Source: UBA970 sp049419605
GTDB taxonomy: Bacteria; Bacillota_I; Bacilli_A; RFN20; CAG-826
Length of the DNA: 64,000 bases
Direction: 5' to 3'
Assembly (NCBI GenBank): GCA_049419605.1
Contig: JBMSKF010000004.1
Coordinates: forward strand, 1 to 64,000
Each line of letters begins with the position of its first letter. Position 1 is the stretch's first letter. Below, one piece after another: positions 16,242 through 24,719 of this stretch. Below the pieces are notes generated by a model. That model was not told the origin of the DNA, did no database searches, and worked only from the letters and a program-made list of their open reading frames with translations. The position numbers and the translations under genes are program-made.

Positions 16242-17699
16242 ATGCATTGGTTAGATTACACAATCATCGAGATTCATCAAGCACTCGTAAATAAAGAAGT
16301 CACGCCCCTTCAATTGGTGGAGGAAGCATTAAAACGAGCAAAATTAGATGGTTGGAATACCTTTGAAAAAATAACGGAAGATTTAGCTATACAACAAGCG
16401 AAATCTTTAACGATTCCAGAAGTTAACAATGTTTTCTGGGGCATTCCTTTTGTGATTAAAGATAATTTTTCTACAAAAGGAATAGAAACGACAGCAGGTA
16501 GTGACATCCTCAATGGTTATAAGCCTCTGTATGATGCAACGGTTTATCAAAAATTAAAGCAAGCGAAAGCAATTTTAATAGGCAAAACAACCCTCGATGA
16601 ATTAGCGATGGGTGGAACAGGGATGACGGGTCATAAGGGATATCAATACAATCCTTACGATCCAAGTAAAACACGACAAATCGGTGGCAGTAGCTCCGGG
16701 TCTGCGGCTGCAGTTAGCAGTGGCATGGTTCCATTTTCACTCGGAAGTGATACTGGAGATTCTGTCCGTAAACCTGCAAGTTATGCTGGATTAGTTGGAT
16801 TTAAACCAACATGGGGAAGAATTTCTCGGTTTGGCTTATTTCCTTTTGCTCCTTCTTTAGATCATGTGGCCTATTTTACTCGCTCGGTTGAAGACGCTAG
16901 TGTGTTAACTAATTTACTGAGTGGCGAAGATGCTCAAGATGCAACCAGTGCACCACAACCTCTTCCCACTTATCAATTTTCAGCATCGATTCAAGGGAAA
17001 AAAATTGCGGTGATTCAGGAAGTGATGGACTCCATCTCTAACCCAATTATCCTTGAACGTTTTCAACAATCCATTGTCGCTTTAAAAAAAGCTGGTGCTC
17101 AAGTGGATGTTGTTCATTATCCATTACCATTATTGCAAGCCATTTATCCTACTTACATGACGATATCTTGTGCTGAAGCAACGAGCAATAATGCTAATTT
17201 AGATGGTTTAAAATTTGGGCCTGGCTATCAAGGAAAAACTTATCAAGATGTGATGATGCAAGCGAGAACACAAGGTTTTTCTGAATTGATTAAACGTCGT
17301 TTCGTGATAGGTAGTTATGTCTTAATGAAAGAAAATCAGCAAGATCTTTTCTTACGAGCGCAACGCGTAAGACGAATGATGGTCGATGCGCTTCAAACCA
17401 TTTATCAAACTTATGATGTTATTTATTTACCTGCAGCACCCACGATTGCCCCTAAATTTACGGATTCAAGTGATAGACTTTCAAGTCAATATTTAATTGC
17501 AGATTCTCACCTCGCATTAGGCAATTTTGCTGGATTACCTTCAGTAACAATTCCTTTAGGCTTTGAGCAAAACATGCCCTTTGGTGCCAATGTAATGGGA
17601 CGCGCTTTTGAAGAAGCCACCACATTAGAAATCGCCTATGTGATTGAACAATTCACAGGGTTAAAAAACCTTTCCATCAACACGAGGAAATCTTCATGA
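16242..17699 (+). CDS. gatA: Glu-tRNA(Gln) amidotransferase glutaminase subunit A
   Basis: 485 aa amidase-signature enzyme that releases ammonia from glutamine and channels it to GatB. The Ser-cisSer-Lys triad is visible: Lys73 in VIKDNF, the GGSSSGSAA loop at 148–156, and the nucleophile Ser174. The nucleophile motif reads TGDSVRKPA where most GatA proteins have TGGS(I/V)RxPA, so Gly is replaced by Asp173; I believe some Mollicutes share this. Overlaps gatB by four bases. Confidence 0.96.
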   Translation: MHWLDYTIIEIHQALVNKEVTPLQLVEEALKRAKLDGWNTFEKITEDLAIQQAKSLTIPEVNNVFWGIPFVIKDNFSTKGIETTAGSDILNGYKPLYDATVYQKLKQAKAILIGKTTLDELAMGGTGMTGHKGYQYNPYDPSKTRQIGGSSSGSAAAVSSGMVPFSLGSDTGDSVRKPASYAGLVGFKPTWGRISRFGLFPFAPSLDHVAYFTRSVEDASVLTNLLSGEDAQDATSAPQPLPTYQFSASIQGKKIAVIQEVMDSISNPIILERFQQSIVALKKAGAQVDVVHYPLPLLQAIYPTYMTISCAEATSNNANLDGLKFGPGYQGKTYQDVMMQARTQGFSELIKRRFVIGSYVLMKENQQDLFLRAQRVRRMMVDALQTIYQTYDVIYLPAAPTIAPKFTDSSDRLSSQYLIADSHLALGNFAGLPSVTIPLGFEQNMPFGANVMGRAFEEATTLEIAYVIEQFTGLKNLSINTRKSS

Positions 17700-19123
17700 A
17701 CGTTGAAGCAGTCATTGGTTTAGAAATCCATGTAGAAATGCAAACGAAAACCAAAATGTTTTCCCATGCTCCTGTCACCTATAAAGCCGAACCCAATACC
17801 GCGGTTGTTCCATTAGATTTAGGTCACCCAGGCACGATGCCAGTGGTCAATCGTCAAGCGATCATCAATGCCATACAAGTTTGTCACGCACTTCATTTAA
17901 ATATTGACTCGCAATTATGGTTTGATAGAAAAAATTATTTTTATCCTGACTTACCTAAAGGGTATCAAATTACACAAAATGCTCGACCAATTGGATCTGA
18001 TGGTTGGATTGAGGTCATGGTAGAAAACAAACCTTTTAAGATTCGCATCGAACGATTGCACGTTGAAGAAGATACGGCGATGCAGCACCATTACGAAGGA
18101 TTTACTTTAGTTGACTACAATCGGGCTGGGATTCCATTGATGGAAATTGTCACTAAACCAGATATCCGCAATGGTGCCCAAGCGGCAGCATTTGTGGATG
18201 CAATTCGCCAAATCGTTTCTTTTTTAAAAGTCTCAAGTGGCAAAATGGAAGAAGGTTCTCTCCGTTGTGATGTCAACATTTCAGTACGTCCAGTTGGCAC
18301 CGAAAAGTTTGGCACAAAAGTAGAAATTAAAAATTTAAATTCCATCGCGAACGTGCAAAGGGCAATTGATGTTGAAATGATTCGTCAAGAACGTTCCTTG
18401 ATTGCAGGTATTCCTGTTCAACAAGAAACAAGACGATATGATGAATTAAAAAAAGAAACGATGATGATGAGAAAAAAGACAGATGCGGTTGATTATAAAT
18501 ATTTTACCGAACCTAATCTTGTTCCCATTCAACTCTCTAACGTCTTTATTGAACAAGCTATTTCCCAATCTTTACCCCTAGCATCGACGAAGCGAGCCCA
18601 TTATCAATCTGTATTTGCCTTAAATGAATACGATGCCAATCAATTAACACAGGATGTGTATGTGTCTGAGTATTTTGATCAACTTACCACGTTTGGTAAT
18701 CACTATAAATTATTTGCCAATTGGTTGCTAGGAGACATCGCTTCTTATTTAAATAAACAAAATTTAAATATCATTGAATTCCCCCTAAAACCCCGTGAGA
18801 TGGCGAGTTTAATTTCCATGATTGCTAAAGGTGATCTATCAAATAAACAAGCCAAAGAACTCTTTGAATTATTGGTCAAGCAACCGAGTGATCCTCGTCA
18901 ACTTGCTGAAAAAATGAATATGCTACAAATTTCCGATGAACAATATATTACCCAACAAGTTGAAGAAGTGCTCAATGCCAATCCTCAATCCATTATTGAC
19001 TTTCAACAAGGGAAAGACCGAGCTGTAGGTTTTTTAATTGGCCAAATCATGAAAAAAACAGGTGGAAAAGTGAATCCATCCTTGACCAATCAAATCTTGA
19101 TGAAATTACTCAAAGCAAAATAA
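17696..19123 (+). CDS. gatB: Glu-tRNA(Gln) amidotransferase subunit B
   Basis: 475 aa. Binds the misacylated tRNA, phosphorylates the glutamate side chain and amidates it with ammonia from GatA. GLEIHVEMQTKTKMFS at the N-terminus is the family signature. DLPKGYQITQ, HVEEDT and DYNRAGIPLMEIVTKPD follow in order, and the helical YqeY-like tRNA-binding tail is complete. Last gene of pcrA–ligA–gatCAB and followed by a strong bidirectional terminator. Confidence 0.97.
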   Translation: MNVEAVIGLEIHVEMQTKTKMFSHAPVTYKAEPNTAVVPLDLGHPGTMPVVNRQAIINAIQVCHALHLNIDSQLWFDRKNYFYPDLPKGYQITQNARPIGSDGWIEVMVENKPFKIRIERLHVEEDTAMQHHYEGFTLVDYNRAGIPLMEIVTKPDIRNGAQAAAFVDAIRQIVSFLKVSSGKMEEGSLRCDVNISVRPVGTEKFGTKVEIKNLNSIANVQRAIDVEMIRQERSLIAGIPVQQETRRYDELKKETMMMRKKTDAVDYKYFTEPNLVPIQLSNVFIEQAISQSLPLASTKRAHYQSVFALNEYDANQLTQDVYVSEYFDQLTTFGNHYKLFANWLLGDIASYLNKQNLNIIEFPLKPREMASLISMIAKGDLSNKQAKELFELLVKQPSDPRQLAEKMNMLQISDEQYITQQVEEVLNANPQSIIDFQQGKDRAVGFLIGQIMKKTGGKVNPSLTNQILMKLLKAK

Positions 19124-19149
19124 AAAGGACAGCAGGCTGTCCTTTTTTT
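19122..19149. terminator. bidirectional intrinsic terminator between gatB and degV
   Basis: AAAAAGGACAG (19122–19132) pairs with CTGTCCTTTTT (19137–19147) around a CAGG loop. T-runs are present on both strands, so it can serve gatB and the convergent degV. Confidence 0.9.
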
Positions 19150-19170
19150 GATTCTTTTTAAGAATTAATC

Positions 19171-20055
19171 TTATTCAACGTCTTTGGTTTTTCCCACAAA
19201 CATGATGCCAATGGTTCCTAATCCACCATGGGCAGCAATGACTGGACCCATTTGGGCATTGACTAGAGTTTTAATGCCCGGACGAATCTTCTTTAATTCT
19301 TCCGTTAAAAACTTAGCATCTTCTTGGCAATCATTTTGAACAATAAACACAGTGTCATCTTGTTCAACATATTTCTTAAAGGTTTCCAATAAGAAGTTTA
19401 ACGCGTTCTTACGACCCCGAGCTTTAATCTTGGGAACGGGCACAATGCGACCTTCGGAATTGCACATTAAGATAGGCTTAATACCTAAGAAAGATCCTAA
19501 AGCAAATTTAGCAGCATTGATACGACCCCCACGATATAAGTGAGACAAGTCATCAAAGGCAACCACGGTGGTAACCTTATTACGAATTGCAGTTAAAGCT
19601 TTGACCGTTTCTTCTAAGGTCTTTTCTTCTTTTCTTAATAAGAGAGCTTTGTGAACAAGTAAACCTTCACCAGTCGACGCGTTGAGAGTATCGAACAATT
19701 CAATTTTTTGCTTTGGATACTTTTCTTTTAATTCCGTCATCGCTAGATTCATAGAATTAAAGGTTTGGGATAAGTTGCTTGAAATACTCATGAGCAAGAC
19801 GTCTTTACCTGCCTTTAATAAAGGTTCGACTACATCCATGACTTCTTGTGGGGCGGGTTGCGACGTTTTGGGTTTCGCTTTGTTTCTCAAGAATTCATTA
19901 AACTGCGCAGACGTGATTTCTCTTTCGTCTGGAAAATTACGATAGGTCTTATCGTCAATGGTGACGATCATGGGGACCACATTGAGTTCTAAACTTTGGA
20001 CAACCTTGAGCGGTAAATCCATGCAAGAATCGGATACGACTGCAAACTTTGGCAT
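19171..20055 (-). CDS. DegV family fatty-acid-binding protein (FakB-like)
   Basis: 294 aa, the full DegV length. DegV/FakB proteins hold a fatty acid in a tunnel and present it to the kinase FakA, so exogenous fatty acids can enter phospholipid synthesis. AVVSDSCMDLP at the N-terminus and KTSQPAP at about 62–68 are the conserved fatty-acid carboxylate-binding motifs. GGLGTIGIMFV closes the domain. Start has a good AAGGAG site. It stands alone on the minus strand, with a structured leader upstream and a terminator downstream. The fakA partner is not in the window. Confidence 0.88.
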   Translation of the reverse strand: MPKFAVVSDSCMDLPLKVVQSLELNVVPMIVTIDDKTYRNFPDEREITSAQFNEFLRNKAKPKTSQPAPQEVMDVVEPLLKAGKDVLLMSISSNLSQTFNSMNLAMTELKEKYPKQKIELFDTLNASTGEGLLVHKALLLRKEEKTLEETVKALTAIRNKVTTVVAFDDLSHLYRGGRINAAKFALGSFLGIKPILMCNSEGRIVPVPKIKARGRKNALNFLLETFKKYVEQDDTVFIVQNDCQEDAKFLTEELKKIRPGIKTLVNAQMGPVIAAHGGLGTIGIMFVGKTKDVE

Positions 20056-20079
20056 ACATTCTCCTTGTTTTGGGGATTC

Positions 20080-20122
20080 CCAATTGTGTAACCTTGAACA
20101 ATGAAAGAAGGTTATTAATTGG
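20080..20122. promoter_or_regulatory. extended hairpin in the degV–queT intergenic region
   Basis: Two nested helices are visible: CCAATT (20080–20085) with AATTGG (20117–20122), and TAACCTT (20089–20095) with AAGGTTA (20108–20114). A 3/2-base internal loop separates them, and the apical loop has 12 bases. The structure lies 25 bases from the degV start and, on the minus strand, between a possible TATGAT -10 (20128–20133) and the Shine-Dalgarno of degV. It is therefore most likely a degV leader element. Not matched to any known riboswitch by eye. Confidence 0.45.
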
Positions 20123-20194
20123 ATTTTATCATAAAAGGGATATATTTTTCCTTGAATAAAAATGTCTCGTGATATGATAATTGAGGTGAAAATG

Positions 20195-20710
20195 ATGAAA
20201 ATTCAATGGATGACTCGAAATGCATTGATTGCAAGTATTTATGTGGTTTTAACGTTAACTCCGCCATTGAATACCTTGAGTTTTTACGCAATTCAATTCC
20301 GGATTTCGGAAGCCTTGTTAATCTTCGTATGGTTTCGTAAGGAATATGCAGTAGGAATTTTAATTGGCACCTTTTTTGCTAACATGTTTGGACCATTAGG
20401 TGCAGGTTTTGCTTTTTTAGATGCAGTATTTGGGACACTGATGACTTTCATATCATTAATTATGATGATAAATATTCGATCAAAACGACTCGGATTATTG
20501 GCCCCGGTCGTATTCAACGGCATTTATTTATCTTTGTTTTTACCCTTTGCATTATCCCTTCCTTATACGTTTGAGATCATCATCACCACCTTTGCCACTG
20601 TAAGTTTAGGGGAAGCAGTCGTGGTTTATGGTCTTGGCTTACTGCTCACATGGTTGATAGAAAAGCAACCTTCATTAAAAAAATTAGTTCAAGGTCAAGT
20701 TCATGGATAA
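20195..20710 (+). CDS. queT: queuosine precursor ECF transporter subunit QueT
   Basis: 171 aa from the chosen ATG, which has GAGGTG six bases upstream; in-frame ATGs at 20162 and 20192 are alternatives. Membrane S component of an ECF transporter with about five helices. It carries the N-terminal LIASIYVVLTL block and FRISEALLIFVWF typical of QueT. It imports a queuosine precursor such as preQ1 or queuine. Overlaps tgt by eight bases and sits in one operon with tgt and queA, which supports the substrate. Confidence 0.88.
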   Translation: MKIQWMTRNALIASIYVVLTLTPPLNTLSFYAIQFRISEALLIFVWFRKEYAVGILIGTFFANMFGPLGAGFAFLDAVFGTLMTFISLIMMINIRSKRLGLLAPVVFNGIYLSLFLPFALSLPYTFEIIITTFATVSLGEAVVVYGLGLLLTWLIEKQPSLKKLVQGQVHG

Positions 20711-21830
20711 ACCTATTTCTTTTCAAATTAAACATCAATCATCCGATTCCTTGGCAAGAACCGGGACTTTAAAAACTCACCATGGTGAAGTTAAAACACC
20801 AATGTTTATGCCGGTAGGAACGCTTGCAACGGTTAAAAGTTTATCTCCGGAGGACATCAGCGAAATCGGTTCTGGGGTTATTTTAAGTAATACTTATCAT
20901 CTTGCATTAAGACCAGGAACTGAAGTAATTCAACTTGCAGGTGGAATTCACCAATTTATGCAATATTCCGGTCCAATTTTAACCGATTCAGGAGGCTTTC
21001 AAGTTTTTTCTTTAGCAAAAAATCGGGTCATCACAGAAGAAGGCGTTACCTTTCGCAATCACTTAAATGGTGATTTAATGACACTAACGCCAGAAATTGC
21101 CATCACCAAACAAAAAGAAATTGGTGCTGATATTATCATGGCGTTTGACGAATGTATTCCTTATCCTGCTGAATATGCTTATGCAAAAGCGAGTACAGAA
21201 AGAACCTTGCGATGGGCAGCTCGATGTTTAGCAACCCCACGGGATTCCCATCAAGCTTTATTTGGCATTATTCAAGGTGGCGAGTTCGATGACTTAAGAG
21301 CCATGTCTGCTAAAGAAACCACTGCCTTAACTTTTGATGGATTTGCGATTGGTGGTACATCGATTGGTGAACCCAAACCAGTTTTTTCCAGAATGTTAAA
21401 GGCAGCGATTCCTCATCTTCCACTTGATAAACCACGTTATGTGATGGGGATTGGTTCCCTTGATTATATTCTTGAGGCCATTGGGCAAGGTGTCGACATG
21501 TTTGATTGTGTATTACCCACTCGATTGGCAAGGCACGGGGCATTAATGACAAGCCAAGGTCGTCTCAACATCAAAGATAGTGAATATGAAAAAGATTTTT
21601 CACCGATTGATCGACAATGTGATTGCTCAACGTGTAAACGGTTTACACGTGCTTATTTAAGACATCTATATCGTAGTGATGAATTGTTAGGTAAACGCTT
21701 AATGTCGATTCATAATTTAAGGTTTCTAATCAAAATCGTGGAAGATGCAAGAACGGCAATTGAAGAAAATCGCTTTGAAAGTTACGCTAAAAAAGTTTTA
21801 GCATCCTATGGAGATGATCGAGGTTTTTGA
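20703..21830 (+). CDS. tgt: tRNA-guanine transglycosylase
   Basis: 375 aa. Exchanges guanine 34 of GUN-anticodon tRNAs for preQ1. Catalytic residues are Asp95 in ILTDSGGFQVFS and the nucleophile Asp268 in MFDCVLPTRLARHG. The zinc site is Cys306, Cys308, Cys311 and His337. All bacterial hallmarks are intact. Start overlaps queT and stop overlaps queA (TGATG). The operon has import, insertion and QueA, but no de novo preQ1 genes are nearby. Confidence 0.98.
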   Translation: MDKPISFQIKHQSSDSLARTGTLKTHHGEVKTPMFMPVGTLATVKSLSPEDISEIGSGVILSNTYHLALRPGTEVIQLAGGIHQFMQYSGPILTDSGGFQVFSLAKNRVITEEGVTFRNHLNGDLMTLTPEIAITKQKEIGADIIMAFDECIPYPAEYAYAKASTERTLRWAARCLATPRDSHQALFGIIQGGEFDDLRAMSAKETTALTFDGFAIGGTSIGEPKPVFSRMLKAAIPHLPLDKPRYVMGIGSLDYILEAIGQGVDMFDCVLPTRLARHGALMTSQGRLNIKDSEYEKDFSPIDRQCDCSTCKRFTRAYLRHLYRSDELLGKRLMSIHNLRFLIKIVEDARTAIEENRFESYAKKVLASYGDDRGF

Positions 21831-22855
21831 TGGATATCCGTTTATTTGATTTTCATTTGCCCATAGAACTCATTGCCCAATCTCCTTCGGAAAAAAGAGA
21901 TGGCAGTCGCCTACTTGTTTACCACCGAAAAACGCAAACCATTCTCCATAAAAAATTTCATGAAATCCAAGAATTTTTGAAACCAAATGACATTTTAATT
22001 CGCAACAATACCAAAGTGATTCCTGCTCGATTATTTGGTACAAAAGAGGCAACGAATGCTTCTGTTGAATTACTATTGTTAGATGATTTAAGTCACGGAC
22101 AATATCGTTGTTTGGTTGGAAATGCAAAAGTTGTGAAAGAGGGAACTGTCTTAACCTTTGGTCGAGGGGAATTAAAGGCGACTTGTTTAAAAGTTGAAGC
22201 CGATGGAGCAAGAATTTTTCAATTCCATTTTCAAGGCATCTTTCTGGAAGTTCTTTCCCATCTCGGCACGGTCCCATTACCACCTTATATTAAGCAACAA
22301 TTGAAAGACCCTAGTCGGTACCAGACTGTGTACGCAAAAGTTCCAGGTTCTGCCGCCGCCCCAACTGCCGGATTTCATTTTACTGAAGCATTAATTCAAA
22401 ATTTAACTGAGCAAGGCATTCGTTTTGTTGATGTGACACTTCAAATCGGGTTAGGAACCTTTAAACCAGTGAAAGTAGAAAAAACAGAAGACCATGTCAT
22501 GCATGAAGAACGTTATGAAATAGATGACAATGCTTCTAACACCTTGAATACCGCAAAGGCTAATGGTCAAAGGTTAATTGCAGTGGGCACAACGGCTACT
22601 CGAACACTTGAATCAAATTGGCAAAAATATGGCAAATTTCAATCAGAAAAGGCAAAAACTAACATTTTTATAACCCCAGGCTACGCTTTTCAAACCATCA
22701 ATGGACTGATCACGAACTTCCACTTACCCAAGTCTACGCTAGTAATGATGGTGTCTGCACTCGTTGGCCGGGAAACTTTATTAAGAATTTACCAAGAAGC
22801 AATTGAGCAAAAATATCGTTTTTTTAGTTTTGGCGATGCGATGTTAATTCTCTAA
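21830..22855 (+). CDS. queA: S-adenosylmethionine:tRNA ribosyltransferase-isomerase
   Basis: 341 aa from the ATG overlapping the tgt stop; a TTG three bases earlier is also possible but less likely. Converts preQ1 in tRNA to epoxyqueuosine using the ribosyl group of SAM. DIRLFDFHLPIELIAQSP at the N-terminus, GSAAAPTAGFHFT in the middle and GLITNFHLPKSTLVMMVSAL near the end are the QueA signatures. Last gene of queT–tgt–queA. No terminator is seen before the ribosomal promoter 22 bases downstream. Confidence 0.97.
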   Translation: MDIRLFDFHLPIELIAQSPSEKRDGSRLLVYHRKTQTILHKKFHEIQEFLKPNDILIRNNTKVIPARLFGTKEATNASVELLLLDDLSHGQYRCLVGNAKVVKEGTVLTFGRGELKATCLKVEADGARIFQFHFQGIFLEVLSHLGTVPLPPYIKQQLKDPSRYQTVYAKVPGSAAAPTAGFHFTEALIQNLTEQGIRFVDVTLQIGLGTFKPVKVEKTEDHVMHEERYEIDDNASNTLNTAKANGQRLIAVGTTATRTLESNWQKYGKFQSEKAKTNIFITPGYAFQTINGLITNFHLPKSTLVMMVSALVGRETLLRIYQEAIEQKYRFFSFGDAMLIL

Positions 22856-22877
22856 AAAAATTAAACGATTAAAAGTG

Positions 22878-22906
22878 TTGACAAGTGCGATAACCAAGCG
22901 TAAAAT
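22878..22906 (+). promoter_or_regulatory. strong sigma-A promoter of the S10–spc–alpha operon
   Basis: Perfect -35 TTGACA (22878–22883), a 17-base spacer and TAAAAT (22901–22906). This is one of the best promoters in the window and lies 134 bases before rpsJ. Confidence 0.9.
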
Positions 22907-22912
22907 CATTTT

Positions 22913-23024
22913 CGTGTCTTGGCGTTGAAGTGCGAGGTTGCTGACACACCCACAGGCGTTGTCATGAATGGGTGTCAGGGAATTCGCATGGAGCTTAAGA
23001 AATACACTGTGAAGATTCATCAAA
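22913..23024 (+). promoter_or_regulatory. structured leader of the S10 operon
   Basis: About 110 untranslated bases before rpsJ. The segment GAAGTGCGAGGTTGCTGACA (22927–22946) is, from memory, nearly identical to the rpsJ leader of Bacillus. TGAC (22942–22945) and ACCC (22948–22951) pair with GTCA (22974–22977) and GGGT (22970–22973) around a two-base bulge. Leaders at this place commonly mediate autoregulation by a protein of the operon (L4 in enterics); the effector here is an inference. Confidence 0.7.
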
Positions 23025-23039
23025 AGGAGGAAAGAATTC

Positions 23040-23351
23040 ATGGCTAAATCAAAGAAGATTCGCGTTCGGCTAAAAGCTTATGAACACAAGATGTTAGATC
23101 TTAGTGTCCAAAAGTTAGTCGCTGCGGTTCGCAAAACTGGAGCAACGGTAGTTGGTCCAATCCCGTTACCAACGGAAAAGGAAGTCTATACCGTTTTACG
23201 AGCGGTTCACAAATATAAGGATGCTCGTGAACAATTCGAAATTCGCACACATAAACGTTTGATCGATATTACTGATCACAACAAAGCCACCGTCGATACG
23301 TTACGTCAATTGGACTTACCAAATGGTGTTGACATCGACATCAAGCTTTAA
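23040..23351 (+). CDS. rpsJ: 30S ribosomal protein S10
   Basis: 103 aa, standard. KIRVRLKAYEHKMLDLSVQK at the start and IRTHKRLIDI in the middle are S10 signatures. It sits in the 30S head and also acts as NusE in antitermination with NusB and NusG. First gene of the superoperon, with AAGGAGG nine bases before the ATG. The clean SD contrasts with the leaderless-type starts elsewhere in the window. Confidence 0.98.
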   Translation: MAKSKKIRVRLKAYEHKMLDLSVQKLVAAVRKTGATVVGPIPLPTEKEVYTVLRAVHKYKDAREQFEIRTHKRLIDITDHNKATVDTLRQLDLPNGVDIDIKL

Positions 23352-23366
23352 GAATAGGAGGCCAAC

Positions 23367-24056
23367 ATGAAAGCATTAATCGGAAGAAAAATGGGCATGA
23401 CCCAAGTGTTTGCTGAAGATGGCACGACCTATCCAGTGACGGTCATTGAAGTCTTACCAAACACCATTACCGCAATTAAATCCAAAGAAAAAGATGGATA
23501 CGTTTCGGTTCAAGTTGGATATTTAGATGTTGCTGATAAGCAATTAAATAAACCAGCTCTTGGTGTCTATAAAAAAGTGAATGTATCACCAAAACAACAA
23601 TTAGCTGAATTATTAATTTCAGATGTTGCCAACTTAAAAGTTGGGGACAATCTTGATGTTAGTCAATTTAAAAATGGTGATGTTGTTGATGTCATCGGCA
23701 CATCTAAAGGTAAAGGTTTCTCAGGAACTGTGAAACGTTACCACCATACCATTTCGCCTAAATCACACGGGGCCTCTTGGCCACACCGTGGTGCAGGTTC
23801 GATGGCAACCGTTGGTCGTACAAACAACCGCATCCACCCCGGAAAAACCATGGCTGGTCATCACGGAAAAAAACAAGCAACCATTCTCAACTTATTGGTT
23901 GTTGGTGTTGATAAAGCAAAAAATGCATTACTCGTTCGTGGTGGCATTCCAGGACCTAACTTAGGTTATGTCATGATTCGCACTGCTGTTAAAACTCAAT
24001 TAGGTCAACCACTCGTTGCGAAACCCTTGATAAACCGTCAAGCTGCCGCTAAGTAA
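23367..24056 (+). CDS. rplC: 50S ribosomal protein L3
   Basis: 229 aa, about 20 longer than typical because of the C-terminal end. Starts with LIGRKMGMTQVFAEDGT, the L3 signature. The loop that reaches toward the peptidyl transferase centre is SHGASWPHRGAGSM, close to but not identical with the usual SHGS..HR.PGS. One of the first proteins to bind 23S rRNA. AGGAGG site before the ATG. Confidence 0.97.
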   Translation: MKALIGRKMGMTQVFAEDGTTYPVTVIEVLPNTITAIKSKEKDGYVSVQVGYLDVADKQLNKPALGVYKKVNVSPKQQLAELLISDVANLKVGDNLDVSQFKNGDVVDVIGTSKGKGFSGTVKRYHHTISPKSHGASWPHRGAGSMATVGRTNNRIHPGKTMAGHHGKKQATILNLLVVGVDKAKNALLVRGGIPGPNLGYVMIRTAVKTQLGQPLVAKPLINRQAAAK

Positions 24057-24071
24057 AGGAGGCACCACAAC

Positions 24072-24719
24072 ATGGCAAAGAAAAAAGAAGCAAGTTTAAC
24101 CGTTGAAGTGCTTTCATTAGCTGGAAGCAAAGTTGCTGATCTCACATTAAATGGAGAAGTATTTTCCATTGCGCCTCACACCCAAACTATGTTTGACGCA
24201 GTTCAAGTTGCCCTTGCAAACGCTCGTCAAAGTAATGCAAAGTCTAAAACAAAGAGTGAAGTTGCGGGTTCAGGTATTAAGCCTTGGAAACAAAAAGGAA
24301 CCGGTCGCGCTCGTGCTGGTATGAAACGTTCACCAGTGTGGGTTGGTGGTGGTGTTACCTTTGGTCCTACCGGAAAAGAAAACCATGCGATTGCACAAAA
24401 TAAAAAACAATATCGCTTAGCTTTCCGTTCAGCGCTTTCTGAAAAATTCTTAGAAAAGAAATTACTCGTCGTTGAAGATCTCGCTTTTAAAGATGCAAAA
24501 ACAAAGAATGCTTTAGATGCAATGAAAGCATTAAAAATCGTAGGAAAAGTTTTACTTGTCGGTGAAACCTCCAATGAAAACGTTGCATTAGCAGTGAGAA
24601 ATTTACCAAAAGTTAATTATGTCACCCGTCAACAACTTTCTGCGGTTGATATCATCAATGCTGATTTTATTGTGATTGCAAAACCTGCAGTGACAAAGAT
24701 TGAGGAGGTACTCCAATAA
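24072..24719 (+). CDS. rplD: 50S ribosomal protein L4
   Basis: 215 aa. The extended loop that lines the exit tunnel is intact: KPWKQKGTGRARAGMKRSPVWVGGG. In enterics L4 represses the S10 operon, and the structured leader upstream of rpsJ suggests a similar loop here. Its TAA overlaps the rplW ATG by one base, and the rplW ribosome-binding site (GAGGAGG) lies inside its last codons. Confidence 0.97.
   Translation: MAKKKEASLTVEVLSLAGSKVADLTLNGEVFSIAPHTQTMFDAVQVALANARQSNAKSKTKSEVAGSGIKPWKQKGTGRARAGMKRSPVWVGGGVTFGPTGKENHAIAQNKKQYRLAFRSALSEKFLEKKLLVVEDLAFKDAKTKNALDAMKALKIVGKVLLVGETSNENVALAVRNLPKVNYVTRQQLSAVDIINADFIVIAKPAVTKIEEVLQ

Noticed and set aside
20056..20194. preQ1 riboswitch before queT
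   Set aside because: No match to the preQ1-I or preQ1-II consensus that I could see; the hairpin present lies nearer to degV.
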